A stretch of DNA of 57,876 nucleotides from an uncultured Acidobacteriota bacterium (GCA_937867335.1 CALMKX010000094.1:1-57876); one strand, 5' to 3'. Shown: positions 32,242 to 41,532, counted from the first letter of the stretch. Translations and numbers: made by a program. The notes: generated by a model from the letters alone, not told the origin.

Positions 32242-32258
32242 TCGGCCTCCGAGGCCGA
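32242..32258 (+). terminator. Weak hairpin after the TPR gene
   Basis: TCGGCCT-ccg-AGGCCGA is a 7-bp perfect stem 35 bases past the stop. A second short dyad, TTCCGG/CCGGAA, follows. No U-tract. The rest of the 257-base gap to gltA shows nothing else I can name. Confidence 0.3.
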
Positions 32259-32464
32259 TTCCGGTCCCCCCGGAAGGCCGACTCAGGTTCCGAGCCGCTC
32301 AGCGGTCGAGCTCTCTGCAGCTGGAACAGATCTTCCTGCTTTCGCCTCTCGGCTTCCCGGACATTCGAGGGTAAGATTCAGCTTCCAGGTGGCTCGGCTG
32401 CGCCGCCACCGAGCACGCCAGTAGGCCGCTCCGGGATGGATTCTGCGAGATAGGGAGGCCCAGG

Positions 32465-33739
32465 ATGAGTTCTGCCAAGCTGATCTACGAGGGGAAGGAG
32501 CACGAGCTTCCCGTGATCGTCGGCTCCGAGGGGGAGACCGCGATCGACATCCGCAACCTGCGGTCTGCCACCGGCGCCATCACCTTCGACCCCGGCTACG
32601 GCAACACTGGTTCCTGCACCAGCGACATCACCTTCATCGACGGCGACGCCGGGATTCTCCGCCACCGGGGCTACTCGATCGAGGAGCTGGCCGACAAGGC
32701 GAGCTTCACCGAGGTTTGCCACCTTCTCATCTACGGCCATTTGCCGAGCCGTGAGGAGCGCAACCACTTCCGAGACCAGCTGAATCGCCACACGCTCCTC
32801 CACGAGGACATGAAGAAGTTTCTCGACGGTTACCCGTCGACAGCCCATCCCATGGGCATCCTCGCAGCCATGGTCGCCTCGCTCTCGAGCTTCTATCCTC
32901 CAGGTCCGGATGGCGAGGACGTCGATCTCAACATCATCCGGCTGCTGGCGAAGATCAAAACGATCGCCGCGTTCTCCTACAAGAAGAGCATCGGCCAGCC
33001 CTACATCTATCCCAGGAACGAGCTGTCCTACTGCGGCAATTTCTTGCAGATGATGTACGCCGTACCGGCCGAGGAGTATCGGATCTCCCCGGTGATGGAA
33101 CGCGCGCTCAACCTCTTGCTGATTCTCCACGCCGACCACGAGCAGAATTGCTCGACCTCCACGGTACGCATGGTGGGCTCGAGCGGCGCCAACTTGTTCG
33201 CGTCGATCGCGGCGGGCATCTGCGCGTTGTGGGGCCCTCTGCACGGTGGTGCCAACCAGGCTGTGATCGAGATGCTGGGCAACATCGCGGCGGACGGCGG
33301 CAATTACCGCAAGTTCGTCGATCTCGCCAAGACCAAGGATTCGGGCTTCCGCCTGATGGGCTTCGGCCACCGGGTCTACAAGAACTTCGACCCCCGCTCG
33401 CGCATCATCAAGAAGGCTGCCGACGACGTGCTGAGCGAGCTGGGAGTGAAGGACCCCCTGCTCGACATCGCCAAGGGCCTCGAAGAGATCGCCCTCGAGG
33501 ACAGCTACTTCCTCGAGCGCAAGCTCTATCCGAATGTGGACTTCTACAGCGGCATCCTCTACCGTGCGATGGGCATCCCCACCAACATGTTCACGGTGAT
33601 GTTCGCCATCGGCCGACTGCCGGGCTGGATCTCCCAGTGGAAGGAGCTGGTGGACGACAAGTCGATGCGCATCAACCGGCCCCGACAGGTCTACACCGGC
33701 CCCACCGAGCGCCCGGTGCCGCCCCTCGAGGAGCGCTAG
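32465..33739 (+). CDS. gltA: Citrate synthase
   Basis: The 424-residue type II (hexameric, NADH-sensitive-style length) citrate synthase condenses acetyl-CoA and oxaloacetate at the entry of the TCA cycle. The catalytic His lies in GPLHGGANQAV, with the second His in FGHRVYKNFDPR and the Asp in the region around VDFYSGILYRAMGIP. LILHADHEQNCSTSTVRMVGSS is the usual signature preceding the active site. ATG 32465 follows GGGAGG. The N-terminal beta-rich 50 residues are typical for Gram-negative GltA. It is a single gene; the 3' end overlaps the convergent PGPGW gene by 4 bases. Confidence 0.96.
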   Translation: MSSAKLIYEGKEHELPVIVGSEGETAIDIRNLRSATGAITFDPGYGNTGSCTSDITFIDGDAGILRHRGYSIEELADKASFTEVCHLLIYGHLPSREERNHFRDQLNRHTLLHEDMKKFLDGYPSTAHPMGILAAMVASLSSFYPPGPDGEDVDLNIIRLLAKIKTIAAFSYKKSIGQPYIYPRNELSYCGNFLQMMYAVPAEEYRISPVMERALNLLLILHADHEQNCSTSTVRMVGSSGANLFASIAAGICALWGPLHGGANQAVIEMLGNIAADGGNYRKFVDLAKTKDSGFRLMGFGHRVYKNFDPRSRIIKKAADDVLSELGVKDPLLDIAKGLEEIALEDSYFLERKLYPNVDFYSGILYRAMGIPTNMFTVMFAIGRLPGWISQWKELVDDKSMRINRPRQVYTGPTERPVPPLEER

Positions 33740-34095
33740 AACAAGCTCGAGCGCCGCCGGCGCAGGCGGCGCAGCAGCTTGAGCCTCAAGCCGTCGACAC
33801 GCCTCCAGGCGCTCGGCCAGCGATGCAGCAGGCCATGGAGCTTCTCGTAGGCAAGCTCGCTCGCCAGCGAGAGGAGAGCCGCTCCGACCACCAGGGTGAG
33901 GACGCCCTGGATGCCGGGTAGCACCAGGCCGACGATTCCCACCAGCACCAGGCCCCAGCCGGCCAGAAAGAGGCCGATTCGCAGCGGCCAGGGCAGCGGG
34001 AAGAAGCGCCTGCGCCGGAAGAGCTTGCGCTTCTCGAGCAGCTTGCGCGTCGCTTCCTTCAGGCGCTCGGCCGGCTCTGTCGGTCCGAAGGGCAT
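33736..34095 (-). CDS. PGPGW-family small transmembrane protein
   Basis: The protein has 119 residues. A basic N-terminal part (KEATRKLLEKRKLFRRRR) is followed by two adjacent helices around IGLFLAGWGLVLVGIVGLVLPG and GVLTLVVGAALLSLASE, then a very basic tail (LRLKLLRRLRRRRSSLF). The spacing matches the PGPGW/YbaN-like small membrane family, where the loop after helix 1 is usually LPGxPG; here it reads LPGIQG. Function unknown. A TAGAAC hexamer precedes the start by 7 bases, with no ribosome site. Confidence 0.65.
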   Translation of the reverse strand: MPFGPTEPAERLKEATRKLLEKRKLFRRRRFFPLPWPLRIGLFLAGWGLVLVGIVGLVLPGIQGVLTLVVGAALLSLASELAYEKLHGLLHRWPSAWRRVDGLRLKLLRRLRRRRSSLF

Positions 34096-34102
34096 CCGGA
34101 AA

Positions 34103-34108
34103 GTTCTA
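34103..34108 (-). promoter_or_regulatory. Start-proximal -10-like hexamer, PGPGW gene
   Basis: On the minus strand TAGAAC is followed by 7 bases and ATG 34095, similar to the other start-proximal hexamers in this window. Confidence 0.3.
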
Positions 34109-34180
34109 CCATAGAAGGCACAAGAAAATTCGCCCTCCGCTATGGCATCTCGGTGGCGCCCAGGCGGCGTCGGGGGAGCT

Positions 34181-35185
34181 TCAGCGACGCCGGCTGGACC
34201 AGAAGTACTCGACCAGCAACGGAGTGCCGGTTCCCGAGCCCAGGATCCACAGCACGCGGGGCCTGGGCGAGAGGGCGCCCAGGCGGCGCTGGCCGTCGCG
34301 GCTGCCGAGCGCGAAGAGCGTGGCGGCGAGGCCCTGGGCGTCCAGGGCGGAATCGGCGCTGACCAGCACAGCCAGCACGCCGCTCGAAGGCTGGCCCTTG
34401 CGTTGGTCGAGGTAGGGGGCCCAGATCTCGTTGCCTGCCCGCATCTCGCCGTCGTCCGCGGCGGCCGCCGCGTAGGCCTCGTCGCGCAGCCAGACCACCG
34501 GCAGTGCCGGGCTCAAGCTGGGGATCGAGGGCGGCTCGACTTGCCAACCCTTGCCGGTCGGCCCTGGGCCGAAGCCGTGGGCCACACCGCCGATCCTCAC
34601 CCATCCGCTGGTCCCTCCCGCTTCCTGGAGCTTGGCGAGGGCGGTATCTACGGCCCAGCCTGGTGCGAAGTCCCCAAGGTCCGCCAGGCTCGACTCGGAG
34701 AGTGCCGCCGAGGAACTGCGTTCGTCGAGCGAGAGATGATCGCAAGCAGCGCTCGCCACGGCCGTCGCGACGTCGCCGGAGGAGGGGTTCGAGAGCCGAG
34801 CCTCGTAGCGCCCCCAGAGGGCGTAGAGCTGGCCGCCGAGCGGTCCGTTGGTGCCGTCGGACCACTGGCAGAACTGCAGGGCCCGAGAGAGGGTGGCGAG
34901 CAGCCGAGGGTCGATTCTCTGCGCTCCTGGATGAGAACCCCGGTTGAGGGCCCCCAGAGAGAGCTCGGCCGGGCTCTTGGGGTTCGCCAGGTCTTCCACC
35001 ACGCGGATTTCGGCCACCGCTGTCTGGAGGGCCTTCTCGGCAGCCTCGGGAGCGAGCCCCAGAACGGCGGCCTGGGACGAGCGGCCGAAAGCGGTGAAGG
35101 TGGTCTCCGCCTTCGACTGGGCGAGGCTGAGGGCAGGCCAGAAGAGACCGGCCAGCAGGAGCCATGTGGATGCGCGTTGCTTCAT
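34181..35185 (-). CDS. ApbE-like (FAD:protein FMN transferase) protein, divergent, exported
   Basis: The protein has 334 residues from ATG 35185; the frame is open further upstream but a signal peptide (STWLLLAGLFWPALSLAQS) starts here. The body follows the ApbE order: ALNRGS, DPRLLATLSRALQFCQWSDGTNGPLGGQLYALWGRY, LADLGDFAPGWAVDTALAKL, VRIGGVAHGFG, and SALDAQGLAATLFALG near the end. Classical ApbE has DLGGIAKGYAVD and a GGDI-type loop; here the Lys is Pro and the second motif is altered, so flavin transfer is uncertain while the C-terminal Asp and Thr remain. It may be an inactive or re-purposed flavin-binding periplasmic protein. Confidence 0.6.
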   Translation of the reverse strand: MKQRASTWLLLAGLFWPALSLAQSKAETTFTAFGRSSQAAVLGLAPEAAEKALQTAVAEIRVVEDLANPKSPAELSLGALNRGSHPGAQRIDPRLLATLSRALQFCQWSDGTNGPLGGQLYALWGRYEARLSNPSSGDVATAVASAACDHLSLDERSSSAALSESSLADLGDFAPGWAVDTALAKLQEAGGTSGWVRIGGVAHGFGPGPTGKGWQVEPPSIPSLSPALPVVWLRDEAYAAAAADDGEMRAGNEIWAPYLDQRKGQPSSGVLAVLVSADSALDAQGLAATLFALGSRDGQRRLGALSPRPRVLWILGSGTGTPLLVEYFWSSRRR

Positions 35186-35225
35186 CGGCTCGAAGGCCAG
35201 AGTAGCGCAAATCCTCGGGGAACGC

Positions 35226-36056
35226 TCACCAGCACGGTGGCGTGGGAAGCTCGGCAGCCTCGGCGGTGAGAGTGCCGTGGGCGAGGATGCGGGCGTCGCC
35301 GGTGAGCAGCCAACGGTCCGGCAGCGGGGTCGCCTTGCCCAGGCCATCGACCGTGAGCTCGAAACCGCCCGCGGTCAGGGCGGTGACCGGCAGCCGAGCG
35401 CTCCGAGTGAGCACGCCGGCCGCGGCCGCAGCCAGGACGCCCGTGCCGCAGGCGAGGGTCTCCGCTTCGACGCCGCGCTCGAAGGAGCGGATGTGGAAGA
35501 GGTGAGGGTCCACCGTGTGCACCCAGTCGATGTTCGCTCCAGGCGAGCCGAATACCGGGTGGTGGCGCAGGCGAGGACCGAGGCGGGCGACGTCCACTTG
35601 GCCGAGCGGCGGAGAGACCTCCAGCACGAAATGCGGCACGCCGGCCAGGGCGAAGATTCCTTCCAGCATCTCGCCGTCGAGCTCGAGAGTGACCTCGCGC
35701 AGGGGTGCTGGAAACGGCGGCAGCTCGATCGTGATCCGGCCCGGGCCGGCTGGGCGGGCAAGGAGGCGACCGGCGCCCGTCACGATCGACGTCTCCTCCC
35801 GGGCCCAGCCCAGCTCGAAAGCCAGCCGGGCGGCACAGCGGGTTCCGTTCAAGCAGAGGTCTGCGGGGTGACCGTCGGAGTTCCAGTAGTCCATGCGAAC
35901 GCCATCGCCGGCGCGGTAGAGGGCGAACAGGCCGTCGGCACCCAGGGACAGGCCACGCGTGCACCAGGCTCGCACCTGAGACGAGTCGGGAGCTTCCGGA
36001 GGCTCGACCAGCGCCAGGAAGTCGTTGCCGGCGCCGGAGACGCGATAGAAGTCCAT
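35226..36056 (-). CDS. dapF: Diaminopimelate epimerase
   Basis: The 276-residue cytosolic enzyme converts LL- to meso-diaminopimelate for lysine and peptidoglycan. It starts MDFYRVSGAGNDFLAL, as usual. The two active-site cysteines are C68 in ADLCLNGTRC and the one in AETLACGTGV, and the ANIDWVHTVD segment is typical. The first motif normally reads CGNG; here the Gly after the cysteine is Leu, which is unusual but next to an intact catalytic residue. It lies 41 bases before the ApbE-like gene and 18 bases after a lipoprotein gene in a minus-strand run. Confidence 0.93.
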   Translation of the reverse strand: MDFYRVSGAGNDFLALVEPPEAPDSSQVRAWCTRGLSLGADGLFALYRAGDGVRMDYWNSDGHPADLCLNGTRCAARLAFELGWAREETSIVTGAGRLLARPAGPGRITIELPPFPAPLREVTLELDGEMLEGIFALAGVPHFVLEVSPPLGQVDVARLGPRLRHHPVFGSPGANIDWVHTVDPHLFHIRSFERGVEAETLACGTGVLAAAAAGVLTRSARLPVTALTAGGFELTVDGLGKATPLPDRWLLTGDARILAHGTLTAEAAELPTPPCW

Positions 36057-36074
36057 CCGGTCCGCCAGGCTCGC

Positions 36075-37142
36075 TCAGGGCAAGGTGGCGCTCACCTCGG
36101 CGCCACCGGGGCTCTCATTGCCGCTGCGGTCCACGGCGGTGACCCGGAAGCTGTAGGTCTTGCCACCTTCGAGGTTCTGAGCCCGGTAGCTGGTGCCCGA
36201 GAGCGGCGTTTCGGTGAGCCGGATCTCGGTTCCACCTTCGCGGCGGTAGACCCGATAACCCGCGAGGTCGCTCGCCTCCACGGCTTCCCAGACCAGGCGC
36301 ACGGTGGCCTCTTCGACCAAAGCGGTCAGGCCGGTCGGGGCAGTCGGAGGGAAGACGTCCTGGTAGAAGACCTCCACCTCCCGGGCGAGCGGGCTCTCCA
36401 CCAGCGGCGAGGTCTCCGCGACCGCCGACGCCGTGTAGTAGTACCGCTCGCCGAGCTGAGCGCTCTTGTCGAGGTAGGAGCTCTCCCCGCCCTCCACGGT
36501 GGCGAGCGGCGAGCCGAAGGAGCGGGAGGCCGCGGGCCGGCGATACACCGCCACGTGCTGCGAGGCGCCCGCGCTCCATCCCACGACCACACCGGCCGAG
36601 GTGGCGTCGGCCCTGAGCCCGGCCAGCGGGGCCGGCGGCGCCTGGTAGGCGAGAGGTACCAGATTGGAGAAGGCGGAGACGTCTCCGGAGGTGGCCAGGA
36701 AGCGCACGCCGTAGGTGATCGTGGCACCCTCGGCCGGACGCACTCCGGGCAACGGCACCTGCAGCTCGAGGTCGCTGCCTTCGACCCGGCTCGCCAGCTC
36801 GTTGCTGCCCACCACGGCGAGCCTCTTCGCGCCGAGCTCGAACTGCCGCGGCTCGACGGCGATCGGCGCGCCGCCGGGCCCGGGCGGCTGTGAGAACTCG
36901 AACAGCTCCACCTGCTTCAACCCGGGCAGGCTCTGGCCGTCGGTGGTCAAGCTCGGATAGCCCATTCTCACCACCAGCACGTCGCCGCGTTGGCGCACAG
37001 TGAGGTTCTTGGCCGCAGCCGGCACGTAGCGCATGGGCGGCAGCGGCGGCCCCTTCTTGCCACAGGCGGCGGAGAGGCCGAGGACGAGGACGGCCACCGG
37101 CACGATCCGGCGCCACGAGGAGGAGACGAAGCTAGAGGACAT
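36075..37142 (-). CDS. Lipoprotein with fibronectin type III domains
   Basis: The protein has 355 residues. The signal peptide ends in a lipobox [16 protein letters not shown], and the CGKKGPP start is typical of small diderm lipoproteins encoded near dapF or lysA. The mature part holds at least two FnIII-like modules: one ending [18 protein letters not shown] (about residues 70-165), then [19 protein letters not shown] onward and [22 protein letters not shown] to [15 protein letters not shown]. Likely a periplasm-facing outer-membrane lipoprotein of unknown role. Its start overlaps the hslU stop by 11 bases. Confidence 0.8.
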   Translation of the reverse strand: MSSSFVSSSWRRIVPVAVLVLGLSAACGKKGPPLPPMRYVPAAAKNLTVRQRGDVLVVRMGYPSLTTDGQSLPGLKQVELFEFSQPPGPGGAPIAVEPRQFELGAKRLAVVGSNELASRVEGSDLELQVPLPGVRPAEGATITYGVRFLATSGDVSAFSNLVPLAYQAPPAPLAGLRADATSAGVVVGWSAGASQHVAVYRRPAASRSFGSPLATVEGGESSYLDKSAQLGERYYYTASAVAETSPLVESPLAREVEVFYQDVFPPTAPTGLTALVEEATVRLVWEAVEASDLAGYRVYRREGGTEIRLTETPLSGTSYRAQNLEGGKTYSFRVTAVDRSGNESPGGAEVSATLP

Positions 37143-38508
37143 AGCGGCTCAGATCCTGGTCCTTGACCACATCGGCCAGGGAATTGCGCACGAAGGCGCC
37201 GTCGACTTTGATCTCGACACCCTTCATGTTGGGCGCCTCGAAGGAAACTTCGTCGAGCAGCCGCTCCATCAAGGTGGCCAGGCGGCGGGCGCCGATATTC
37301 TCGGTCTTGGCGTTGACCTCGACGGCCAGCCGCGCGAGCTCTTCGATCGCGTCCGGGGTGAACTCCACCGTCACGCCTTCGGTGGCGAGCAGCGCCTGGT
37401 ACTGCTTGGTGAGAGCGGTTTTCGGCTCGGTCAGGATGCGCACGAAGTCGCCTTCGGTGAGCGCATCGAGCTCGACCCGGATGGGAAAGCGGCCTTGAAG
37501 CTCCGGGATCAAGTCCGAGGGCTTCGAGACGTGGAAGGCTCCGGCGGCGAAGAAGAGGATGTGGTCGGTCTTCACCAGGCCGTACTTGGTGTTGACTGTA
37601 GTGCCCTCGACGATCGGCAGCAGGTCGCGCTGTACGCCTTCGCGGGAGACATCCGGCCCGCGGCTGCCCTCACGACCGGCGATCTTGTCGATCTCGTCGA
37701 CGAAGACCATGCCGGACTCCTCGACCCTTCGCCGAGCCTCGCGGGCGATCTGCTGGCGGTCGATCAGCTTCTCGGCCTCCTGCTGCCAGAGGATCTCGCG
37801 AGCATCGGCGACGCTGACGGTCTGCTTCTTGCGCCGCCCGAAGAGCCCGGGCATCATGTCCCGCAGGTTGAACCCGACTTCCTCGACGCCTTGAGGCGTG
37901 TACATCTCAAGACTCGGGAACTGGCTCTCTTCGATCTCCACCTCGACCTGCCGCTTCTCGAGAGCGCCGGCGCGCAGCTTGGCGCGGAACTTCTCGCGGG
38001 TGTCCTGAAGGCCCGGGTCTTCCGGCTCTTCGAAGCCGCGCAACATAGGTGACGGCACCAGCAGCTGCAGCAGGCGGTCCTCCGCGCGCTGGGTGGCGAG
38101 CTCGCGGACCGCCTCGCGGCGTTCCTCGCGCAGCATGGAGAAGGAGATGTCCACCAGGTCGCGAATGATCGCTTCGACGTCGCGGCCCACATAGCCGACC
38201 TCGGTGAATTTGCTGGCCTCGACCTTGATGAAAGGGGCCTTGGCGAGTTTGGCGAGACGCCGGGAGATCTCGGTCTTGCCGACGCCGGTAGGCCCGATCA
38301 TGAGAATGTTCTTGGGCGAAACTTCCTCGGCCAGACTGGGCTCGAGCTGCTGGCGGCGCCAGCGGTTGCGCAGAGCGATCGCCACCGCTCGCTTGGCGCG
38401 GCTCTGACCCACCACGTACTTGTCGAGCTCGGCCACGATCTCGGCCGGGGTCCAGCTCTCGACGACGCCGAAGCCCTCGCGCTCGGTAGGGTTCTCAGGA
38501 GTGGGCAT
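37132..38508 (-). CDS. hslU: ATP-dependent protease ATPase subunit HslU
   Basis: The 458-residue AAA+ unfoldase feeds substrates to the HslV peptidase. It has the N-terminal [24 protein letters not shown], Walker [15 protein letters not shown], the pore loop GYVGRD, Walker [13 protein letters not shown], and sensor region [15 protein letters not shown]. The C-terminus ends [10 protein letters not shown], the tail that docks into HslV. The I domain in the middle is complete. It lies 35 bases after hslV. Confidence 0.97.
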   Translation of the reverse strand: MPTPENPTEREGFGVVESWTPAEIVAELDKYVVGQSRAKRAVAIALRNRWRRQQLEPSLAEEVSPKNILMIGPTGVGKTEISRRLAKLAKAPFIKVEASKFTEVGYVGRDVEAIIRDLVDISFSMLREERREAVRELATQRAEDRLLQLLVPSPMLRGFEEPEDPGLQDTREKFRAKLRAGALEKRQVEVEIEESQFPSLEMYTPQGVEEVGFNLRDMMPGLFGRRKKQTVSVADAREILWQQEAEKLIDRQQIAREARRRVEESGMVFVDEIDKIAGREGSRGPDVSREGVQRDLLPIVEGTTVNTKYGLVKTDHILFFAAGAFHVSKPSDLIPELQGRFPIRVELDALTEGDFVRILTEPKTALTKQYQALLATEGVTVEFTPDAIEELARLAVEVNAKTENIGARRLATLMERLLDEVSFEAPNMKGVEIKVDGAFVRNSLADVVKDQDLSRYVL

Positions 38509-38543
38509 GGTGGATGGACTTCCGGGCTCGACGAGGAGCTCGA

Positions 38544-39104
38544 CTAGAGCTCTTCGACAATCAGCTGGTCGTTGGTGAAGACGCAGATCTCGGCAGCGAT
38601 GGTCAAGGCTTCGCGGGCGATCTCGGAGGCGGTCAGGCTGGTGTGCTTGACCAGAGCGCGGGCAGCAGCCAGGGCGAAGTTGCTGCCCGAGCCGATCGCC
38701 AGGATCTCGTCCTCGTCCGGCTGGAGCAAGTCTCCGGCACCGTTCAGATGGAAGCTCTTGTCACGATCCGCCACCAGGAGTGTGGCCTGCAGCTGGCGGA
38801 GCGCCCGGTCCATCCGCCAATCGCGGGCGAGCTCGACCACAGCACGCTCGAGATTGCCGCGGTACTCCTCGAGTTTGTCCTCGAGGCGGGCGAGCAGCGC
38901 CAGCCCATCGGCCGCCCCGCCGGCGAAACCGGCGAGGACTCGCCCGCCGGCACCGATCCGTCGCACCTTGCGAGCGCGGCTCTTGATCACCGTGTTGTTG
39001 AGGGTGACCTGCCCATCGCCGGCCATGGCCACCTGGCCACTCCGCCGAATCAAGAGGACGGTCGTGGAGCGTGCTCGCGCGCTGGCAGAAGCCTCTCGAC
39101 TCAT
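38544..39104 (-). CDS. hslV: ATP-dependent protease peptidase subunit HslV
   Basis: The 186-residue threonine protease forms a dodecamer capped by HslU. The core [22 protein letters not shown] contains the nucleophile Thr, followed by [25 protein letters not shown] and the [17 protein letters not shown] segment. In most bacteria this Thr directly follows the initiator Met; here 13 residues ([13 protein letters not shown]) precede it and no alternative start codon is close, so processing of a propeptide is required. A TACAAT hexamer lies 9 bases before the ATG. Confidence 0.95.
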   Translation of the reverse strand: MSREASASARARSTTVLLIRRSGQVAMAGDGQVTLNNTVIKSRARKVRRIGAGGRVLAGFAGGAADGLALLARLEDKLEEYRGNLERAVVELARDWRMDRALRQLQATLLVADRDKSFHLNGAGDLLQPDEDEILAIGSGSNFALAAARALVKHTSLTASEIAREALTIAAEICVFTNDQLIVEEL

Positions 39105-39113
39105 GGAGGGGGC

Positions 39114-39119
39114 ATTGTA
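39114..39119 (-). promoter_or_regulatory. Start-proximal -10-like hexamer, hslV gene
   Basis: TACAAT on the minus strand is followed by 9 bases and ATG 39104. It would give an mRNA with almost no leader for the hslVU operon. Confidence 0.4.
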
Positions 39120-39222
39120 GCAAGGCTTGGCGCCTTCTCTGCTGTGAGATTCGCAACAAAGTCGTTTTTCGCGCTCGCCCTACAAGGGAAGGAGCGATAT
39201 CAGCAGGGAGCAATGAGTGGAA

Positions 39223-40146
39223 TCAGCCCTTGCGCGAACGAGGGTGGGCGTCGCGGTACACGGCCAGGAGGCGCTCGATCTCCACATGAGTGTAGCGCTG
39301 GGTAGTTGCGAGCGAACTGTGGCCGAGCAGTTCCTGGATCGCGCGCAGGTCGGCACCGCCCTCGAGCAAGTGGGTGGCGAACGTATGGCGCAGTGTGTGC
39401 GGATGGACCCCTCCAGCAAGGCCGGCTTGGCGGGCGTAGCGATCGAGAAGTCGCCGCACCGAGCGATCGGTCAGTCGGCCACCCCGGGCGTTGAGGAAAA
39501 CCGGTTCGTCGGCCTCGGCGAGCCGTGCACCCCGGATCTCCTCCCAGTCCGCGAGCCAGGCGCGCAGCGCCTCAGCGGCCGGCCGGCCGAAGGGCACCAT
39601 GCGCTCTTTGCCTCCCTTGCCCACCACCCGCAGCACGCGTGCCGCAAGGTCGACGGAACCCCAGTCCAGGCCCACCAGCTCCGAGACTCGCAGGCCGCTC
39701 GCGTAGAGCAGCTCGAGAAAGGCACGGTCCCTCCTCGACAGGCTCTCCTCGCCCGGCGCGGCTTCCAGGAGCTCTTCGGTCTCGCCGGGCCGGAGGTGCC
39801 GGGGGAGGGTCTTGGGCAGCTTGGGAGAACGCACCCCGGCCGCCGGGTTGGCGGCGAGCACGCCTTCTCGGCAAGCGAAACGACAGAGGCTCTTGACCGC
39901 GTACACCGTTCGGCTACGGCTGCGAGCGGCGAGCCGGGCGCGGGTGAGCCCGGCCAGGAACGAGCGGAGAGCGAGGGGGTCGAGATCCGAGGCAGAGAGA
40001 TCCGCCCGGGGCTTGCCGAGGAAGTCCTCGAGGAAGAGCTCGAGCTTCTCGAGGTCCCCGCCATAGGCGCGCAGCGTCTCCGGGGAGTAGCCCCGCTCCT
40101 CGCCGAGGTGCTCGAGAAAGCGGACCACCAGGGCTCCCAGCTTCAA
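39223..40146 (-). CDS. xerC: Tyrosine recombinase XerC
   Basis: The protein has 307 residues from TTG 40146; the start is set by GGAGGTG five bases upstream and by the TTGA overlap with the trmFO stop. An N-terminal SAM-like core-binding domain (residues 5-95) precedes the catalytic domain with R153 in GLRVSEL, K177 in VGKGGKER, H250 and R253 in HPHTLRHTFATHLL, H276 in LLGHSS and the nucleophile Y285 in QRYTHV. XerC resolves chromosome dimers at dif with XerD; XerD is not in the window. The family branch next to hslVU is often named CodV. Confidence 0.92.
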   Translation of the reverse strand: MKLGALVVRFLEHLGEERGYSPETLRAYGGDLEKLELFLEDFLGKPRADLSASDLDPLALRSFLAGLTRARLAARSRSRTVYAVKSLCRFACREGVLAANPAAGVRSPKLPKTLPRHLRPGETEELLEAAPGEESLSRRDRAFLELLYASGLRVSELVGLDWGSVDLAARVLRVVGKGGKERMVPFGRPAAEALRAWLADWEEIRGARLAEADEPVFLNARGGRLTDRSVRRLLDRYARQAGLAGGVHPHTLRHTFATHLLEGGADLRAIQELLGHSSLATTQRYTHVEIERLLAVYRDAHPRSRKG

Positions 40147-41519
40147 GCCGGCACCTCCGCCGGGACGGCTTCCAGCGGCTCCGCCGTCTGGCTCGGCGCG
40201 GTCAGTTCGAGCCCATTCCGAGCCGCCCAGGCACCGAGTTCGGAGTGCGCGCGGCCGGCCGCCGCCGCTCGGCGATCCCCCCGCCCGCGGCCCTCTGGAG
40301 GGGGCCAGAAGAGGCCGTAGTGGATGTTCGCCGGCTGGAAATCTTCCGGATCGGATTCGGTCAGGTGGCGGGCGAGAGCACCGAGGGCAGTCGAGCTCGG
40401 CAGCGGCTCGGCCTGGCGACCCCTCCGCTCGAGGGCGAGGTAGAGGCCCACCGCCAGGCCGGTCGCGGCGGACTCGAGGTAGCCCTCCACGCCGGTGATC
40501 TGCCCGGCCAGCCGCAGGCTCGGGCGCTCGGCCACTTGGTAGAAGCGGTTGAGATGGCGGGGAGCGTTGACGAAGGTGTTGCGGTGGATCTGGCCGAAGC
40601 GCAGGAACTCCGCATGCTCGAAGCCCGGGATCAGGCCGAGCACCCGCTTCTGCTCCCCCCACTTCATGCGCGACTGGAAGCCCACCAGGTTGAAATGCTC
40701 GGTAGACAGGCTCTCCCGTCGCAGCTGCACTACCGCCCACGGGCGGCGACCGTCCGGGCCGCGAAGGCCCACCGGCTTCATCGGGCCGTAGCGCAAGGTG
40801 TCCACGCCGCGGCGCGCCAGCTCCTCGATCGGCAGGCAACCCTCGAAGAACAGGGCCCGCTCGAACTCGTGGGGAGCCACCACCTCGGCCGAGGTCAGGG
40901 CCTGGTAGAAGACGGCATACTCCTCGCGGTTCATCGCAGCGTTCCAGTAGTCAGCCCCGCCTCCTTTGCCGTAGCGCGAGCCCCAGAAGAGGCGCGAGGC
41001 GTCGAGGCTCGCGCCGTCGACGATCGGTGCGATGGCGTCGTAGAAATAGAGGTGTTCCGAGCCAAGCAGCCGGCTCAGAGCCGACGTCATCGCCGCCGAG
41101 GTGAGCGGGCCGGTGGCGAGAACCACGTCCCCCGGGGGAAGCTCGATCGCCTCCTGGCGCACCACGGCGATCCCGGGCTCGCCCTCGAGAGCGGCCGTCA
41201 CAGCGCGCGAGAAGCTTTCGCGGTCCACGGCGAGGGCGCTGCCGGCGGGCACGGCGGCGCGGCGAGCGGCCTGGAGAATCAGCGAGTCGAAGCGCTCCAT
41301 CTCGCGCTTGAGCAGGCCCGCGGCGTGGTGGGGGTGGTCGCTGCGCAGCGAGTTGCTGCACACCAGTTCGGCGAAATCCGCCGTCTTGTGCACCGGGGTC
41401 GCCTGCTCTGGGCGCATCTCGAGAAGCCGCACGGGCACGCCTCGGCGGGCGAGCTGCCAGGCGCATTCGCAGCCAGCGAGGCCGGCGCCGATCACGGTCA
41501 CAGGAGTGCTCTCAACCAT
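40143..41519 (-). CDS. trmFO: Folate-dependent tRNA U54 methyltransferase TrmFO
   Basis: The 458-residue FAD enzyme uses methylenetetrahydrofolate to make m5U54 in tRNA. The FAD-binding VIGAGLAGCECAWQLARRG (residues 9-27) and LLEMRPEQATPVHKT are characteristic, followed by C54 in ELVCSNSLRSD and the second conserved cysteine in FFEGCLPIEELARRG. QITGVEGYLESAATGL closes the fold. A GATAAT hexamer lies 7 bases before the ATG. The stop overlaps the start of xerC. Confidence 0.95.
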   Translation of the reverse strand: MVESTPVTVIGAGLAGCECAWQLARRGVPVRLLEMRPEQATPVHKTADFAELVCSNSLRSDHPHHAAGLLKREMERFDSLILQAARRAAVPAGSALAVDRESFSRAVTAALEGEPGIAVVRQEAIELPPGDVVLATGPLTSAAMTSALSRLLGSEHLYFYDAIAPIVDGASLDASRLFWGSRYGKGGGADYWNAAMNREEYAVFYQALTSAEVVAPHEFERALFFEGCLPIEELARRGVDTLRYGPMKPVGLRGPDGRRPWAVVQLRRESLSTEHFNLVGFQSRMKWGEQKRVLGLIPGFEHAEFLRFGQIHRNTFVNAPRHLNRFYQVAERPSLRLAGQITGVEGYLESAATGLAVGLYLALERRGRQAEPLPSSTALGALARHLTESDPEDFQPANIHYGLFWPPPEGRGRGDRRAAAAGRAHSELGAWAARNGLELTAPSQTAEPLEAVPAEVPA

Positions 41520-41526
41520 CCCCGGG

Positions 41527-41532
41527 ATTATC
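41527..41532 (-). promoter_or_regulatory. Start-proximal -10-like hexamer, trmFO gene
   Basis: GATAAT on the minus strand, 7 bases, then ATG 41519. The AGGA overlapping its left side could alternatively be a ribosome site, so the reading is ambiguous. Confidence 0.3.
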
